Assembly: GCA_025355565.1 (NCBI GenBank)
Contig: JANXZK010000007.1
Coordinates: forward strand, 1 to 34,376
Source of the DNA: a bacterium
GTDB taxonomy: Bacteria > Patescibacteriota > Minisyncoccia > Phycocordibacterales > PALSA-1337
DNA length: 34,376 nucleotides
Direction: 5' to 3'
Positions 7,591 through 16,021 of the stretch are shown one piece after another. The notes under the pieces are model-generated. The model saw only the letters and a list, made by a program, of their open reading frames with translations. It searched no databases and was not told the origin of the DNA. A program made the translations under genes and the position numbers. The stretch's first letter is position 1, and every line of letters begins with the position of its first letter.

Positions 7591-7604
7591 ATGTATCCCT
7601 TTAG
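7577..7604. repeat. 14-bp perfect tandem duplication across the hisS stop
   Basis: ATGTATCCCTTTAG occurs twice in a row (7577-7590, 7591-7604). The first copy contains the last codons and TAG stop of hisS. The second contributes spacer next to the -35 of the exonuclease promoter. Confidence 0.95.
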
Positions 7605-7605
7605 C

Positions 7606-7634
7606 TTGCCCAGATAGTCATCTTCCCTTACAAT
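7606..7634 (+). promoter_or_regulatory. Leaderless promoter of the exonuclease gene
   Basis: TTGCCC (7606-7611), a 17-bp spacer and TACAAT (7629-7634). The ATG at 7642 is 7 bp after the -10, so transcription should start at or one base before the start codon. Confidence 0.6.
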
Positions 7635-7641
7635 AGACCGC

Positions 7642-8217
7642 ATGCGCAAGATAACATTTGACATCGAGACGAAGAATTTCTTCCAAGATGTAGGCTCCAA
7701 TAACCCCCGAGATCTCGATATCTCCGTTGTTTGTATACACGATTCATCGGATGATACATATCAGAGCTTCCTAGAAGCCGATTTCAAGAAGCTTTGGCCG
7801 ATCATCGAAAAAGCGGATATGTTGATAACATGGAATGGAGATCATTTTGATATCCCCTTATTAAATAAATACTACTCTGGAGATCTTTCCAAGATAAAGA
7901 GCTTGGATCTCATGAAAGAAGTCCAGAAAGTGCTTGGCAGAAGACTCAAGCTCGATAGTGTCGGTGAGGCAACTCTAGGACGTAACAAATCAGGCCACGG
8001 ATCTGATGCTGTTGACTGGTGGAATAGTGGTGAGATCGATAAATTGATCTCTTACTGCATAGACGACGTCAGATTGACCAAGGAATTATATGACCATGCC
8101 ATGAGTCATGGACATCTAAAATACAAAGACGCCGGTGCGCTCCGAGAAATCAAGCTTGATACCTCTCTCTGGGAGGCGCCGACGTCAACAGTGATGACCT
8201 ACACATTGCCATTCTAA
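7642..8217 (+). CDS. DEDDy-type 3'-5' exonuclease, RNase H fold
   Basis: This 191-aa protein is a predicted metal-dependent exonuclease of the YprB/PolB-like ribonuclease H superfamily. Exo I is FDIETK (residues 5-10, Asp and Glu), Exo II is the ITWNGDHFD segment (about 62-70) and Exo III is YCIDDVRLTKEL (about 140-151), giving the Tyr-x3-Asp of DEDDy enzymes. It has no polymerase or helicase domain, so it is a stand-alone nuclease. The substrate (DNA or RNA) cannot be told from the sequence. Its promoter predicts a leaderless mRNA. Confidence 0.85.
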   Translation: MRKITFDIETKNFFQDVGSNNPRDLDISVVCIHDSSDDTYQSFLEADFKKLWPIIEKADMLITWNGDHFDIPLLNKYYSGDLSKIKSLDLMKEVQKVLGRRLKLDSVGEATLGRNKSGHGSDAVDWWNSGEIDKLISYCIDDVRLTKELYDHAMSHGHLKYKDAGALREIKLDTSLWEAPTSTVMTYTLPF

Positions 8218-8247
8218 AATTTTTTCTCGTGGCATTTCCTCAAAAAC

Positions 8248-8276
8248 TTGTATCTTACCTTTCATCCCTGTAAACT
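8248..8276 (+). promoter_or_regulatory. Leaderless promoter of the DsbA-like gene
   Basis: TTGTAT (8248-8253), a 17-bp spacer and TAAACT (8271-8276), with only six bases before the ATG at 8283. TCTCGTGGCATTT just upstream (8225-8237) also occurs, on the opposite strand, inside the palindromic element at 18670-18858. Confidence 0.55.
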
Positions 8277-8282
8277 GTACCC

Positions 8283-9110
8283 ATGGAAACAAAACAAACA
8301 AGCCCGCTTACCATCCCTGCCGCGATCGTCATCGCCGCAGCCATAGTCGCAATAGCCATTATTTATGTGAAGAATCCTGCACCTGTGATCACAAAGACGG
8401 CACCCGAGGCTCCGGGCATCACTGTGAACCTAGCGACGATAACTAATTCGGATCATACCTATGGAAACCCGAATGCACCTGTCCGCATCGTCGAATATTC
8501 TGATCCTTCATGCCCATATTGTAAGACCTTCAATCCGACGATGGAAAGCCTGATCACCAAATACGGCCCGTCTGGAGAGGTAGCTTGGGTCTATAGGCAT
8601 TTTCCACTCGATAAGCCTGACCAGAATGGCAATATTCTGCATAAAAACGCCAACCATGAGTCCCAGGCACTGGAATGTGCAGCCAGTGTTGGTGGCAATG
8701 ATCTATTCTGGGCATACGAGAAAAAATTGTACGAAACAACGCCTTCTGTCACAGGCCAGACACCAAACGGTCTCGACCAGACACAACTGCCGATCATAGC
8801 CAAAGCTGTCGGTATCGATGCTACGAAGTTCACAGAATGTCTCTCTAGCGGTAAATTCAAAGATGCTGTTGAGCAGCAATACCTGTCTGGCGTCAACGCG
8901 GGAGTTTCAGGAACACCGACGAGCTTCATCGTCCTAAATAGCCCAGCGGGCAAAGCTACCACTGATTTTATAGACAATGCGCTCGTCTCTTACAAAATAC
9001 CGCAACAGTTGCTATTCATCGATAATAACAAGAAGATCATCTCCATGAGTGGAGCACTACCATTAGAACTCATCACTGGATTGATCGCGGCGATACAGAC
9101 TGGAAAATGA
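8283..9110 (+). CDS. Membrane-anchored DsbA-like thiol-disulfide oxidoreductase
   Basis: This 275-aa protein has one N-terminal membrane helix (about residues 10-29) and an extracytoplasmic thioredoxin fold of the thioredoxin_4/DsbA type. The active site is CPYC (SDPSCPYCKTF, about 78-88). The cis-proline loop reads GVSGTPTSFIV (about 209-219). Two more cysteines, in LECAASVG and TECLSSGK, flank the helical insert. It probably oxidises or isomerises disulfides in exported proteins. The pilin, the M64 peptidase and the surface protein at 32595..34100 in this window are all exported and Cys-containing, so they are plausible substrates by inference. Confidence 0.9.
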   Translation: METKQTSPLTIPAAIVIAAAIVAIAIIYVKNPAPVITKTAPEAPGITVNLATITNSDHTYGNPNAPVRIVEYSDPSCPYCKTFNPTMESLITKYGPSGEVAWVYRHFPLDKPDQNGNILHKNANHESQALECAASVGGNDLFWAYEKKLYETTPSVTGQTPNGLDQTQLPIIAKAVGIDATKFTECLSSGKFKDAVEQQYLSGVNAGVSGTPTSFIVLNSPAGKATTDFIDNALVSYKIPQQLLFIDNNKKIISMSGALPLELITGLIAAIQTGK

Positions 9111-9171
9111 TCATTCCTCATAAACATCTAGAGCCTATCATACTGGATGATAAACCTAGTGCGCATACTTA

Positions 9172-12100
9172 CTAGATTTTTCTCATTCCGCACCACTCGC
9201 ATTTCGGGTCACTACAAGATGATCTCACTATACTGCCGCTCCAGACCGATCGAACGAGAGTCTGTATATGATCCTTGACGGCGTTTTCATCTCTTTCTTC
9301 TATAGGCAAGGTGATGGTCGGGCATCGTCCCTTATCGTCTGGTGACACGAAGACGAGTGCGGGCGTGATGCGCCTATCCTTAAAGCGTCGGTCTCCTCTC
9401 ATCAGTATCTTGTAGAAAATCAATTGTCGAAAATAGTTACCGTCAGAGTTCTTGGTCTCACCTCTCACGGCATTCTCCGACATCGCCTGTTTGGTTTTAT
9501 AATCAAAAACTTTTACCTCCTGTCCATCGTCTATGATCGCATCGAGTTTTCCGTGAAGTGGAATAGTGATCTCAGAATCGTTCGACCCGCTCGAACTAGC
9601 CGGATTTGCACTTATATTTGCATCTGCATGTTCAATCATACATCTTACACTAGTTTCCACCCATGTTTCCGTAAATATCATGTCATCCTTACCTTTTGCG
9701 GAAAAATGTGGCGACAACGCAACAGAAACACTAGGCATATCATCGATCAATTCTCTTTCTGCCGACTCTTTCTCTTTCACTGAAAGTAATGATCTGCCAA
9801 AATATTCTCGAATAGTTTCTCCCAGAATCTTGCAAATCTCGTCTGATGCAATAGCCTTGTTACCACCTGATGCCGAAACTGCCGCCCAAACTCGCGCCAA
9901 TGCTTCATGCATCGCTGTCCCTCTTTCTGCCGCTACAGAAGGTGCCTGTGGCATTTTCAGGATGCTCTGATAGATGAACTGATTTGGACACTTGATGAAA
10001 TGATTGAGCGCTGTTACTGACAAACCCTTGTTTGTTAGCACCTGCTTCATGATATCTAACAGTTTGTTGTTGATAGATTCATCTCTATCGACTCCATCTG
10101 TGTCACTTTCATACAATTTCTCAGCCCCAACTCGAGGCAATACCGCCGCACGTACATGATCTTTATGCAATTCCCCGATGAATCTGAGAGGGGTCACGCC
10201 CTTACCATCCGCCTCCTCTAGAGATGTCATGATGACCACATGCTTTCTGGCACGCGTCAACGCCACATAGAATAACCTACGGACGTCCTTCACTTCTGAT
10301 TCCGTCGTCCGTTTCTTTGGTAAGACGAACGAAGCACCTCTCGGTCTGCCAACCCACGATTCTTCTGTCGCGTATAGGATGAAAACGTAATCAAATTCCA
10401 ATCCTTTGCTCCCGTGAGCAGTCATCGCCTGAATAGGCAGATCTGGCGCACCAACAGAGACTTTGATCATACGAGTCTCAGCCGATGTTCGGTACGCCAA
10501 TAGTTTCGTGACGAGTGTGAGAGGATCGACAACGTCGCCATCCTTAGCGAGAGATTCAGCAAGTGAGACTATGCCTCGCCAGACATTTATATAGATCGGA
10601 TCCCGATCTATGATAGATGTATATCCCGATCTTTCTCCGGCCCGCACGAGGAATTCGATCGATCCTGTCGATAACAATGCCGCGCGTATACTCGAAAGCC
10701 CAGGTATCTTTGTCTCGAATTCGTCAAATGTACCGCTTCGGAGTTTGTTTATGATCTCCGCTACTGATGAGAGATCGAGCCCCCACATACCGACGATGAT
10801 CGTATTTGCGAGCAGATCGACTCGTGTCGGATCGATGATGTATTGAAGCAGATCGAAAAAGACTCTCCCCACAGGGTGATTGAATATGTCTATGCTCCTC
10901 TCTGATGAGATCGGGACTCCATGAAATTCACAGAGCCTGATGACGCGATCCAGATCACGATTCCTACGAACGATGATCGCGGCAGTATACCTTGGACCAC
11001 TGAGCTCTTTCAACCTTTCGATCAACGCGAGCTCGATCGCTGTGGTATTTAGTCCGGTAACAACTTCGATCGGTGTCGCCTTTTCAGTTCCACCCGCCAC
11101 GAGTTTCACACGCAAATCACAGTTTTCGTCCTCTTCATAATTCTTCTCGATCATGGCGAAACTACCATCCAGAATGCTCTGATGCGATCTATAGTTTTGA
11201 TCCAATTTTATCACTTCCATATCTGGCCATTTCTTCTGTAATTTCGAGAAATTCTCGACAGATGCGCCTTGGAACCTATATATCGCCTGTTTCTCATCGC
11301 CGACTATGAATATATTTGGTGTTTCGAAAAATTCCGCGATCAACGACAGGATGAAATTCTGCGCGTCGTTGGTATCCTGATGCTCATCGACATGGATATA
11401 TAGGTATCGCTCTTGGATGAGCCGCAGTAACAATTCGTCATTACGCAAGGCCAGTAAGAGCTCGATGATGAGATCATTGAAATCCATCCTCTTTGATTCG
11501 CGTTTCGCCGATTCATATAACTCGTAAACATCGGCAAAGAGATATGTTCGTTCGCATTTTTCTATCTGTTCCCTGGCATCGGCTTTGAGTTGACCTTTGG
11601 TCGCGCCTCGAGTGGAGATAGATCCTTCGTCATTCTTTATCCTCTCGATCTCGTCTCGTGCAAATCTTCGTACCATCTCTCCAGTCATCGCCTCTCTCTT
11701 GGATTCATCGATACCACGAATAATGCCTGAGATATAGACATCTGGTTTTCCTGTTGGTCGGATATCAGAGAATTTGGCATCTTCGATGATCTTCCTCACC
11801 AACGACTCCTGTTCGATATCGGTCATCTGCTTCATTTCATTCAGATGCAAGAAATGATCTTGGTACTCTCCAATGATCGCCGAAGCAAATCCGTGGAATG
11901 TATGTATGCGCACATCGTGCGCTCGGTCGCCTATGATGCTGGTCAATTTCGTCCTCATCGCTTTCACACCCGCGTCCGTATATGTGATGGCCAAAATACC
12001 ATTTGCAGGCGTATCTGTTCTTTTCAGGATATTGGCGATACGGAGCGTGAGTATCGTCGTCTTGCCTGTTCCCGGTCCAGCGATGACCATGACAGGCCCT

Positions 12101-12213
12101 TCGATCTCATCGACTGCTTTCTTTTGCACGGAATTTAGCCGATCGTATTGCTCAGCAAAGAGATCGTGTTTCTGTGATATTTTTGTTCTCAAAGTGGGCA
12201 TATGTGTCTCCAT
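9172..12213 (-). CDS. UvrD-like helicase fused to Fe-S RecB-type nuclease
   Basis: This 1013-aa protein joins a superfamily 1A helicase (about 15-670) to a PD-(D/E)XK nuclease (about 740-1013). Walker A is AGPGTGKTT, motif II is VDEHQDTN, motif III is GDEKQAIYRFQG, and motif VI is the VALTRARKH segment. The nuclease shows a HEALARVW helix, GKLDAI and VFDYKTK. Four cysteines frame it as in AddB-type iron-sulfur nucleases: one in FIKCPNQF and three at the C-terminus (CSDPKCEWC). The layout fits processing of double-strand breaks before recombination. The VDEH form of motif II is close to the usual DExx box. The ATG at 12201 is an alternative start. Confidence 0.9.
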   Translation of the reverse strand: METHMPTLRTKISQKHDLFAEQYDRLNSVQKKAVDEIEGPVMVIAGPGTGKTTILTLRIANILKRTDTPANGILAITYTDAGVKAMRTKLTSIIGDRAHDVRIHTFHGFASAIIGEYQDHFLHLNEMKQMTDIEQESLVRKIIEDAKFSDIRPTGKPDVYISGIIRGIDESKREAMTGEMVRRFARDEIERIKNDEGSISTRGATKGQLKADAREQIEKCERTYLFADVYELYESAKRESKRMDFNDLIIELLLALRNDELLLRLIQERYLYIHVDEHQDTNDAQNFILSLIAEFFETPNIFIVGDEKQAIYRFQGASVENFSKLQKKWPDMEVIKLDQNYRSHQSILDGSFAMIEKNYEEDENCDLRVKLVAGGTEKATPIEVVTGLNTTAIELALIERLKELSGPRYTAAIIVRRNRDLDRVIRLCEFHGVPISSERSIDIFNHPVGRVFFDLLQYIIDPTRVDLLANTIIVGMWGLDLSSVAEIINKLRSGTFDEFETKIPGLSSIRAALLSTGSIEFLVRAGERSGYTSIIDRDPIYINVWRGIVSLAESLAKDGDVVDPLTLVTKLLAYRTSAETRMIKVSVGAPDLPIQAMTAHGSKGLEFDYVFILYATEESWVGRPRGASFVLPKKRTTESEVKDVRRLFYVALTRARKHVVIMTSLEEADGKGVTPLRFIGELHKDHVRAAVLPRVGAEKLYESDTDGVDRDESINNKLLDIMKQVLTNKGLSVTALNHFIKCPNQFIYQSILKMPQAPSVAAERGTAMHEALARVWAAVSASGGNKAIASDEICKILGETIREYFGRSLLSVKEKESAERELIDDMPSVSVALSPHFSAKGKDDMIFTETWVETSVRCMIEHADANISANPASSSGSNDSEITIPLHGKLDAIIDDGQEVKVFDYKTKQAMSENAVRGETKNSDGNYFRQLIFYKILMRGDRRFKDRRITPALVFVSPDDKGRCPTITLPIEERDENAVKDHIQTLVRSVWSGSIVRSSCSDPKCEWCGMRKI

Positions 12214-12234
12214 ATGCTAACACTTCATTCACTA

Positions 12235-12269
12235 TTGCGCTCGCTCGCGAATTTGCATTCGCGACGCAA
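12235..12269. repeat. Hairpin element between helicase and M64 genes
   Basis: A perfect hairpin: TTGCG (12235-12239) with CGCAA (12265-12269), and TCGCGAAT (12245-12252) with ATTCGCGA (12257-12264) around TTGC. A GCTCGC segment is bulged out of the left arm. There is no T-tract on either strand, so it is not a standard terminator. The GCGAGCGAGCG composition resembles the other palindromic elements. Confidence 0.6.
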
Positions 12270-12282
12270 CATGGTTTGCAGG

Positions 12283-15200
12283 TCAATTCAGTGCTATGCA
12301 ATTGACCGTAGCCGTTTTTCCATCTGTAGAAGACACCTGGAGATACCAACCTGAGCTGTTATTTGGTATTGTCACAGTCCACATCTTCTGGAATGGCAAT
12401 GAACTCGATGTTGCTCCAGAAACTATAATACCGTCTAGACTGCTATTGCGTTTCAATTCATATGAGTAAGGAGCCGCTCCACCACTCACCGATCCGTCCG
12501 CGGCAACAAACACATGGAATCCACTAACACTTACAGCATCCGAGGCGTTACATGATGCGTTTGTGACGTTCAATGCGGTACTTGTCGGATTCGTGACAGG
12601 TCGTGTTGTTACAGGAGCGGTTGGTCGAGTAATGTTTGTTGGAGCTGGTCGTGCCGAAACGCCAGATTCAATCGGATAGCATTGGATCTTTGCTGTGTTC
12701 CCATCCTTCGAAGTTACCTCTAGATATGGGAGTTTTTTGCTGGATACGCGTGCACTTGCCGTTCCTGGTACTGTTGCGCGGGATGTGATAGCGGCATTGC
12801 TAGTGTTAACTATGTTTCCCAAGACATACGTATAAGGAGATTTGGCACCAGTCACCGAGCCGGCAAACTTGAAGGTGGCGTTGCTATACACTCCACTGCT
12901 AGCTGGTGATGTTATCGGGCAAGCAGTTCGACAAGGCTTAGCGGGAGCGAGAGTCATCGTGCAAGAGAGGTTGGTAGTGCTTAGAGGTATTGGTGCAGCG
13001 GTAATAGTCAATGGAACGCTGTTGGACCAGTCGCTGTTAAATGCGCCCACTTTCAATGAATATGACCCTGCTGGGAGATTGGCCGGTATGGTGAAAGATA
13101 TAGTTGTGCCGTCAGAATTCAGACCTAGGATTTCTGTGGTAGTTGCAGAATTAGAGATCTGTACAGCATTGTCGGTAGGAGTGAATCCTGACCCAGTTAC
13201 AGCTGAAGGCGTTCCGGCAACGGCAGCTACTAAAGATTTGGCGACTCCATCCAAAAAATATCCTATCTTTTCAAAGACAGTTCCATCAGTTGGGAATGGT
13301 TTCTTGTCCGGAACGGTGTGTGATACTGCGGAGATGGCAAGGGTGGAGCCAGGGGCTACAGTGCTGGCGGAAACGAAGGTGAGAGTTGGTTTAGGAGCAG
13401 CTGGAGGAATGCCTGCGCTCGTAATAGATCCAGGATTTTGCGCCATTTTCAAACACTCTGGCCAATGTTTTTCTGCGTTATCCTGGTAGATAGACTCGAA
13501 ATTCAAACCAGAAATGATATATCCGCAGCTTATGACGTTGAACCTTAGTTCAGTAGCTTGGTCATACATAATACTTTTGGGCGACGGACGGTAGTATGGG
13601 CTGTGTTCATAGTTTATACCCTCCCAACATCCGTCTGTACTGACACTTTCATAAGATCCGTACATCCTATTGTCGATAGAGCTTCTGAAATCTAGATATG
13701 GTTCAAGTGAGCAGTTTTCCAACAATTTATTTTCAGAGAATTGCTGTTCCTGAGCAGGATTTGGATACTCATCTGAAAGATCCCCTACAGCATGACCCAA
13801 TTCGTGCATGGCAGTCATGGCAAGATTATACCCTCCAGTTCTCAAAGAAGGGATGTCTAGAAGAACAAAGTTAGCTAAGTCTTTACCAATATTATAAGCA
13901 GTGTAAGCAGGATAAATAAGTGGGTTGCCCGAAAGAAAGACATATATATGACCACTATCACCACAACTAGATGATGTTACAATTTCTGATTCCGTCAAGC
14001 GATCGTACTCCTTATAATCTGTATTTGAGTAAGCTATACCAAGACCTTCTTCATCATAAGGCTGTAAATCAACATAAAAAGAAAACTTATCCATGCGACT
14101 CTTAAATGGTTCAACTTTACTTAGGCCATTATCTATAATATCACTCACCCGAGAAAAATATCCTTTCATATTAATATCCTCCGCAACTAACCCACCGGCA
14201 ATAAACACTATTTGATAAGCCCCTTCTCCTTGGTATATTCCATTTCCCGCCAACTTGATACAATTCTTAATTTTTACAATATTGCTGTAATCGGTGTACA
14301 TTCCATCAGCATATTTACCTCGGACACGGTAACTCTCAGTTACGGGTCCTCTTCTCAAAATATCAAAGGTGCCAGACGAAGTTAATAAGTTATCCGAATA
14401 CGACTTCGTCGTACCAGAAACTGTCGCCAAAGTATACATTAGTGACGATGAATCTAACCCGCGATCTATTTGGTAACTGGTTTTGTCACCAGTACCACCA
14501 GACCAAGACAGATTGGCGATCACATCTCCACTTGGAGATAGACCCGACGTCGTCGATAAAACTGGTGCAGTTGTATCTACCTGAGCCTTATTGAAACTGG
14601 CCGTAACTGAAGTATCTCCATTTACAGTGATCGAGCAGGTCGGTGAGGTTCCAGAGCAGGCACCACTCCAACCGGCAAACGTAGAACCTGTATCGCTCGA
14701 TGCAACAAGCGTAACAGCGGAATTATTTCCAACTGAAGCTGAACACGTATTACCGCAATCTATTCCATTTCCAGAAACTGTTCCTGTGCCAGATCCGGAT
14801 TTCGTCACAAGTATATTTGTGCTTGCAGTTCTATCAAAACTGGCCGTAACTGAAGTATTTCCAGTAATTGTGACAGTACATGTAGGTGATGTCCCCGAGC
14901 AAGCACCGCCCCAACTGGTAAATACAGAGTCTCCATCTGGAGTGGCAGTCAGATTGACTGGATATTTCATACCAAATATTCCTGAACAAGTAGTACCACA
15001 ATTGATTCCCTCTCCTGCAACATTACCGATGCCTTGACCAGATTTGGAGACAGATAGAGAGTAACCTGAAGTAAAAACAGCAACTGGACATCCACTACTA
15101 TTCATAAGACCATCCATACAATTATATGAAATACCTCCAGCCGGAACTGTCACTTCTACACCATTTGGATAACGAAATTTATCACCGGCATAATAGGCTA

Positions 15201-15564
15201 TAAACCTTATTGTCCTGGAACCAGGCGGATGAACTGAAAACCATCCTCCAGGCGCCACATACCACCAATCATGTTCTCCCGCTGTCGTGGTAATGTGAGG
15301 ATTGGTACTAAACACATCAATATCGCCGTTCGCGAATTCTAATCGTGCAAATACATATGGATCACCTTTCGGATTAATTCCTGGATTAATTCCTGGTGGC
15401 AATGTTATCAATCCCCCACCATTCCAATTACAAGTACCTGCGGCAATAGATGCACCACTACACGGAGCTGTTTGTGCTCTCACTAGCAATACATTTCCGG
15501 CAAACACAAAAAATGCTCCTGACAATAGGATACCGGCGCATATAGATATTGATCTGTTTCGCAT
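12283..15564 (-). CDS. Large secreted M64-type zinc metallopeptidase with surface repeats
   Basis: This 1093-aa protein has a Sec signal peptide (residues 1-31, cleavage near VRAQTA). Next is a Cys-containing N-terminal region, then two InlB-B/bacterial-repeat modules (about 170-245 and 250-325). Each module carries an INCGTTCS-like Cys pair and a GACSGTSPTC loop. After a fibronectin-like stretch (330-430) comes a peptidase domain with HELGHAVGDLSDEY near residue 585, the HExxHxxGxxxDEY signature of IgA-peptidase-like M64 enzymes. The C-terminus has an IPT/TIG-like fold (about 760-870) and two PKD-like modules ending in TSKDGNTAKIQC and SSTDGKTATVNC. It probably acts outside the cell on host proteins or surface polymers. 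The peptidase section is more A+T-rich than its neighbours. Confidence 0.85.
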   Translation of the reverse strand: MRNRSISICAGILLSGAFFVFAGNVLLVRAQTAPCSGASIAAGTCNWNGGGLITLPPGINPGINPKGDPYVFARLEFANGDIDVFSTNPHITTTAGEHDWWYVAPGGWFSVHPPGSRTIRFIAYYAGDKFRYPNGVEVTVPAGGISYNCMDGLMNSSGCPVAVFTSGYSLSVSKSGQGIGNVAGEGINCGTTCSGIFGMKYPVNLTATPDGDSVFTSWGGACSGTSPTCTVTITGNTSVTASFDRTASTNILVTKSGSGTGTVSGNGIDCGNTCSASVGNNSAVTLVASSDTGSTFAGWSGACSGTSPTCSITVNGDTSVTASFNKAQVDTTAPVLSTTSGLSPSGDVIANLSWSGGTGDKTSYQIDRGLDSSSLMYTLATVSGTTKSYSDNLLTSSGTFDILRRGPVTESYRVRGKYADGMYTDYSNIVKIKNCIKLAGNGIYQGEGAYQIVFIAGGLVAEDINMKGYFSRVSDIIDNGLSKVEPFKSRMDKFSFYVDLQPYDEEGLGIAYSNTDYKEYDRLTESEIVTSSSCGDSGHIYVFLSGNPLIYPAYTAYNIGKDLANFVLLDIPSLRTGGYNLAMTAMHELGHAVGDLSDEYPNPAQEQQFSENKLLENCSLEPYLDFRSSIDNRMYGSYESVSTDGCWEGINYEHSPYYRPSPKSIMYDQATELRFNVISCGYIISGLNFESIYQDNAEKHWPECLKMAQNPGSITSAGIPPAAPKPTLTFVSASTVAPGSTLAISAVSHTVPDKKPFPTDGTVFEKIGYFLDGVAKSLVAAVAGTPSAVTGSGFTPTDNAVQISNSATTTEILGLNSDGTTISFTIPANLPAGSYSLKVGAFNSDWSNSVPLTITAAPIPLSTTNLSCTMTLAPAKPCRTACPITSPASSGVYSNATFKFAGSVTGAKSPYTYVLGNIVNTSNAAITSRATVPGTASARVSSKKLPYLEVTSKDGNTAKIQCYPIESGVSARPAPTNITRPTAPVTTRPVTNPTSTALNVTNASCNASDAVSVSGFHVFVAADGSVSGGAAPYSYELKRNSSLDGIIVSGATSSSLPFQKMWTVTIPNNSSGWYLQVSSTDGKTATVNCIALN

Positions 15565-15599
15565 TGTAGATAATTAAATGGATAAATAGACTTTTATAT

Positions 15600-15605
15600 A
15601 TTGTA
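15600..15605 (-). promoter_or_regulatory. Extended -10 of the M64 peptidase gene
   Basis: On the minus strand TGG precedes TACAAT (15600-15605), an extended -10. The -35 is weak. The predicted start near 15593 leaves a leader of about 29 nt without a Shine-Dalgarno sequence. Confidence 0.4.
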
Positions 15606-15676
15606 CCACATCAGATTTCTGTAGATTTCATTCTATGTGGACAATGACTCATGAGGCATCTGATAGATTGGCCATC

Positions 15677-15707
15677 AAAAAAAGGGAGATGCTTGAAGCA
15701 TGCTCCC
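15677..15707 (-). terminator. Intrinsic terminator on the minus strand
   Basis: Read on the minus strand, GGGAG plus ATGC pairs with GCAT plus CTCCC and is followed by seven Ts (15677-15683). No annotated gene ends here, so it implies a short minus-strand transcript from the structured region 15714-15890. Confidence 0.8.
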
Positions 15708-15742
15708 CTCCTCAAATCTGAACATCTTTTATATCCTCGACT

Positions 15743-15877
15743 TCAACGACTTCGAATAGTAGTAAGGTCTTTCTTTCTTACCACTACTAGAACCTGTGGA
15801 CTGTTAGTCCCGATAACTACAGTACGTGAACCTTCTGCCGACACGAAGCTGTCGACAAGATTCTTACTCAGAGTCGT
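15743..15877 (-). other. Structured intergenic segment; possible small RNA or tiny gene
   Basis: An outer pair ACGACT (15746-15751) with AGTCGT (15872-15877) encloses several hairpins. These are TAGTAG/CTACTA plus TAAG/CTTA (15757-15766 with 15777-15789), GACT-GTT-AGTC (15799-15809), and CGACA/TGTCG (15839-15854). A minus-strand terminator follows 36 bp beyond. The same strand is open for 47 codons (15743..15883) with no ATG; a GTG at 15844 would give 32 aa (ending RKKDLTTIRSR). The folding and the terminator favour a non-coding RNA or a palindromic element, but neither is proven. The rest of the 457-bp gap holds a C9-10 tract at 15892-15901 and the lipoprotein promoter. Confidence 0.4.
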
Positions 15878-15901
15878 GAGGAGTTACCATCACCCCCCCC
15901 C

Positions 15902-15931
15902 TTGACTTTTATACCAAATGTGTAGTATAAT
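15902..15931 (+). promoter_or_regulatory. Strong consensus promoter of the lipoprotein gene
   Basis: TTGACT (15902-15907), an 18-bp spacer and a perfect TATAAT (15926-15931). The predicted start is near 15938, giving a leader of about 84 nt. It is the best sigma-70 consensus match in the window. Confidence 0.8.
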
Positions 15932-16021
15932 AGGTGTTGAAATCGGGAGTGTTTCCCGGTAAGAAACAACAAAAACAGCCAGAAATGGCGAAAAACCGGA
16001 AAAATTGGAGTTCCTTGATTT

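Noticed and set aside
8283-9110. Recoded UGA (as in Gracilibacteria or Absconditabacteria)
   Set aside because: This gene and others (4023..4229, 1430..1918, 17345..18610) end at TGA in the expected place, and no long gene has an in-frame TGA at a conserved Gly.
12235-12269. Terminator of the M64 gene
   Set aside because: The hairpin is perfect but no T-tract follows on either strand.
12842-13489. A 215-codon open frame on the plus strand inside the M64 peptidase gene
   Set aside because: It is the antisense of an Ala/Thr/Ser-rich region whose reverse complement rarely forms stops; it has no start signal and the minus-strand gene has clear domains.
15651-15905. Plus-strand frame of 84 codons in the structured gap
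   Set aside because: It crosses the hairpins and the C tract, has no ribosome-binding site or recognisable features, and overlaps the lipoprotein -35.
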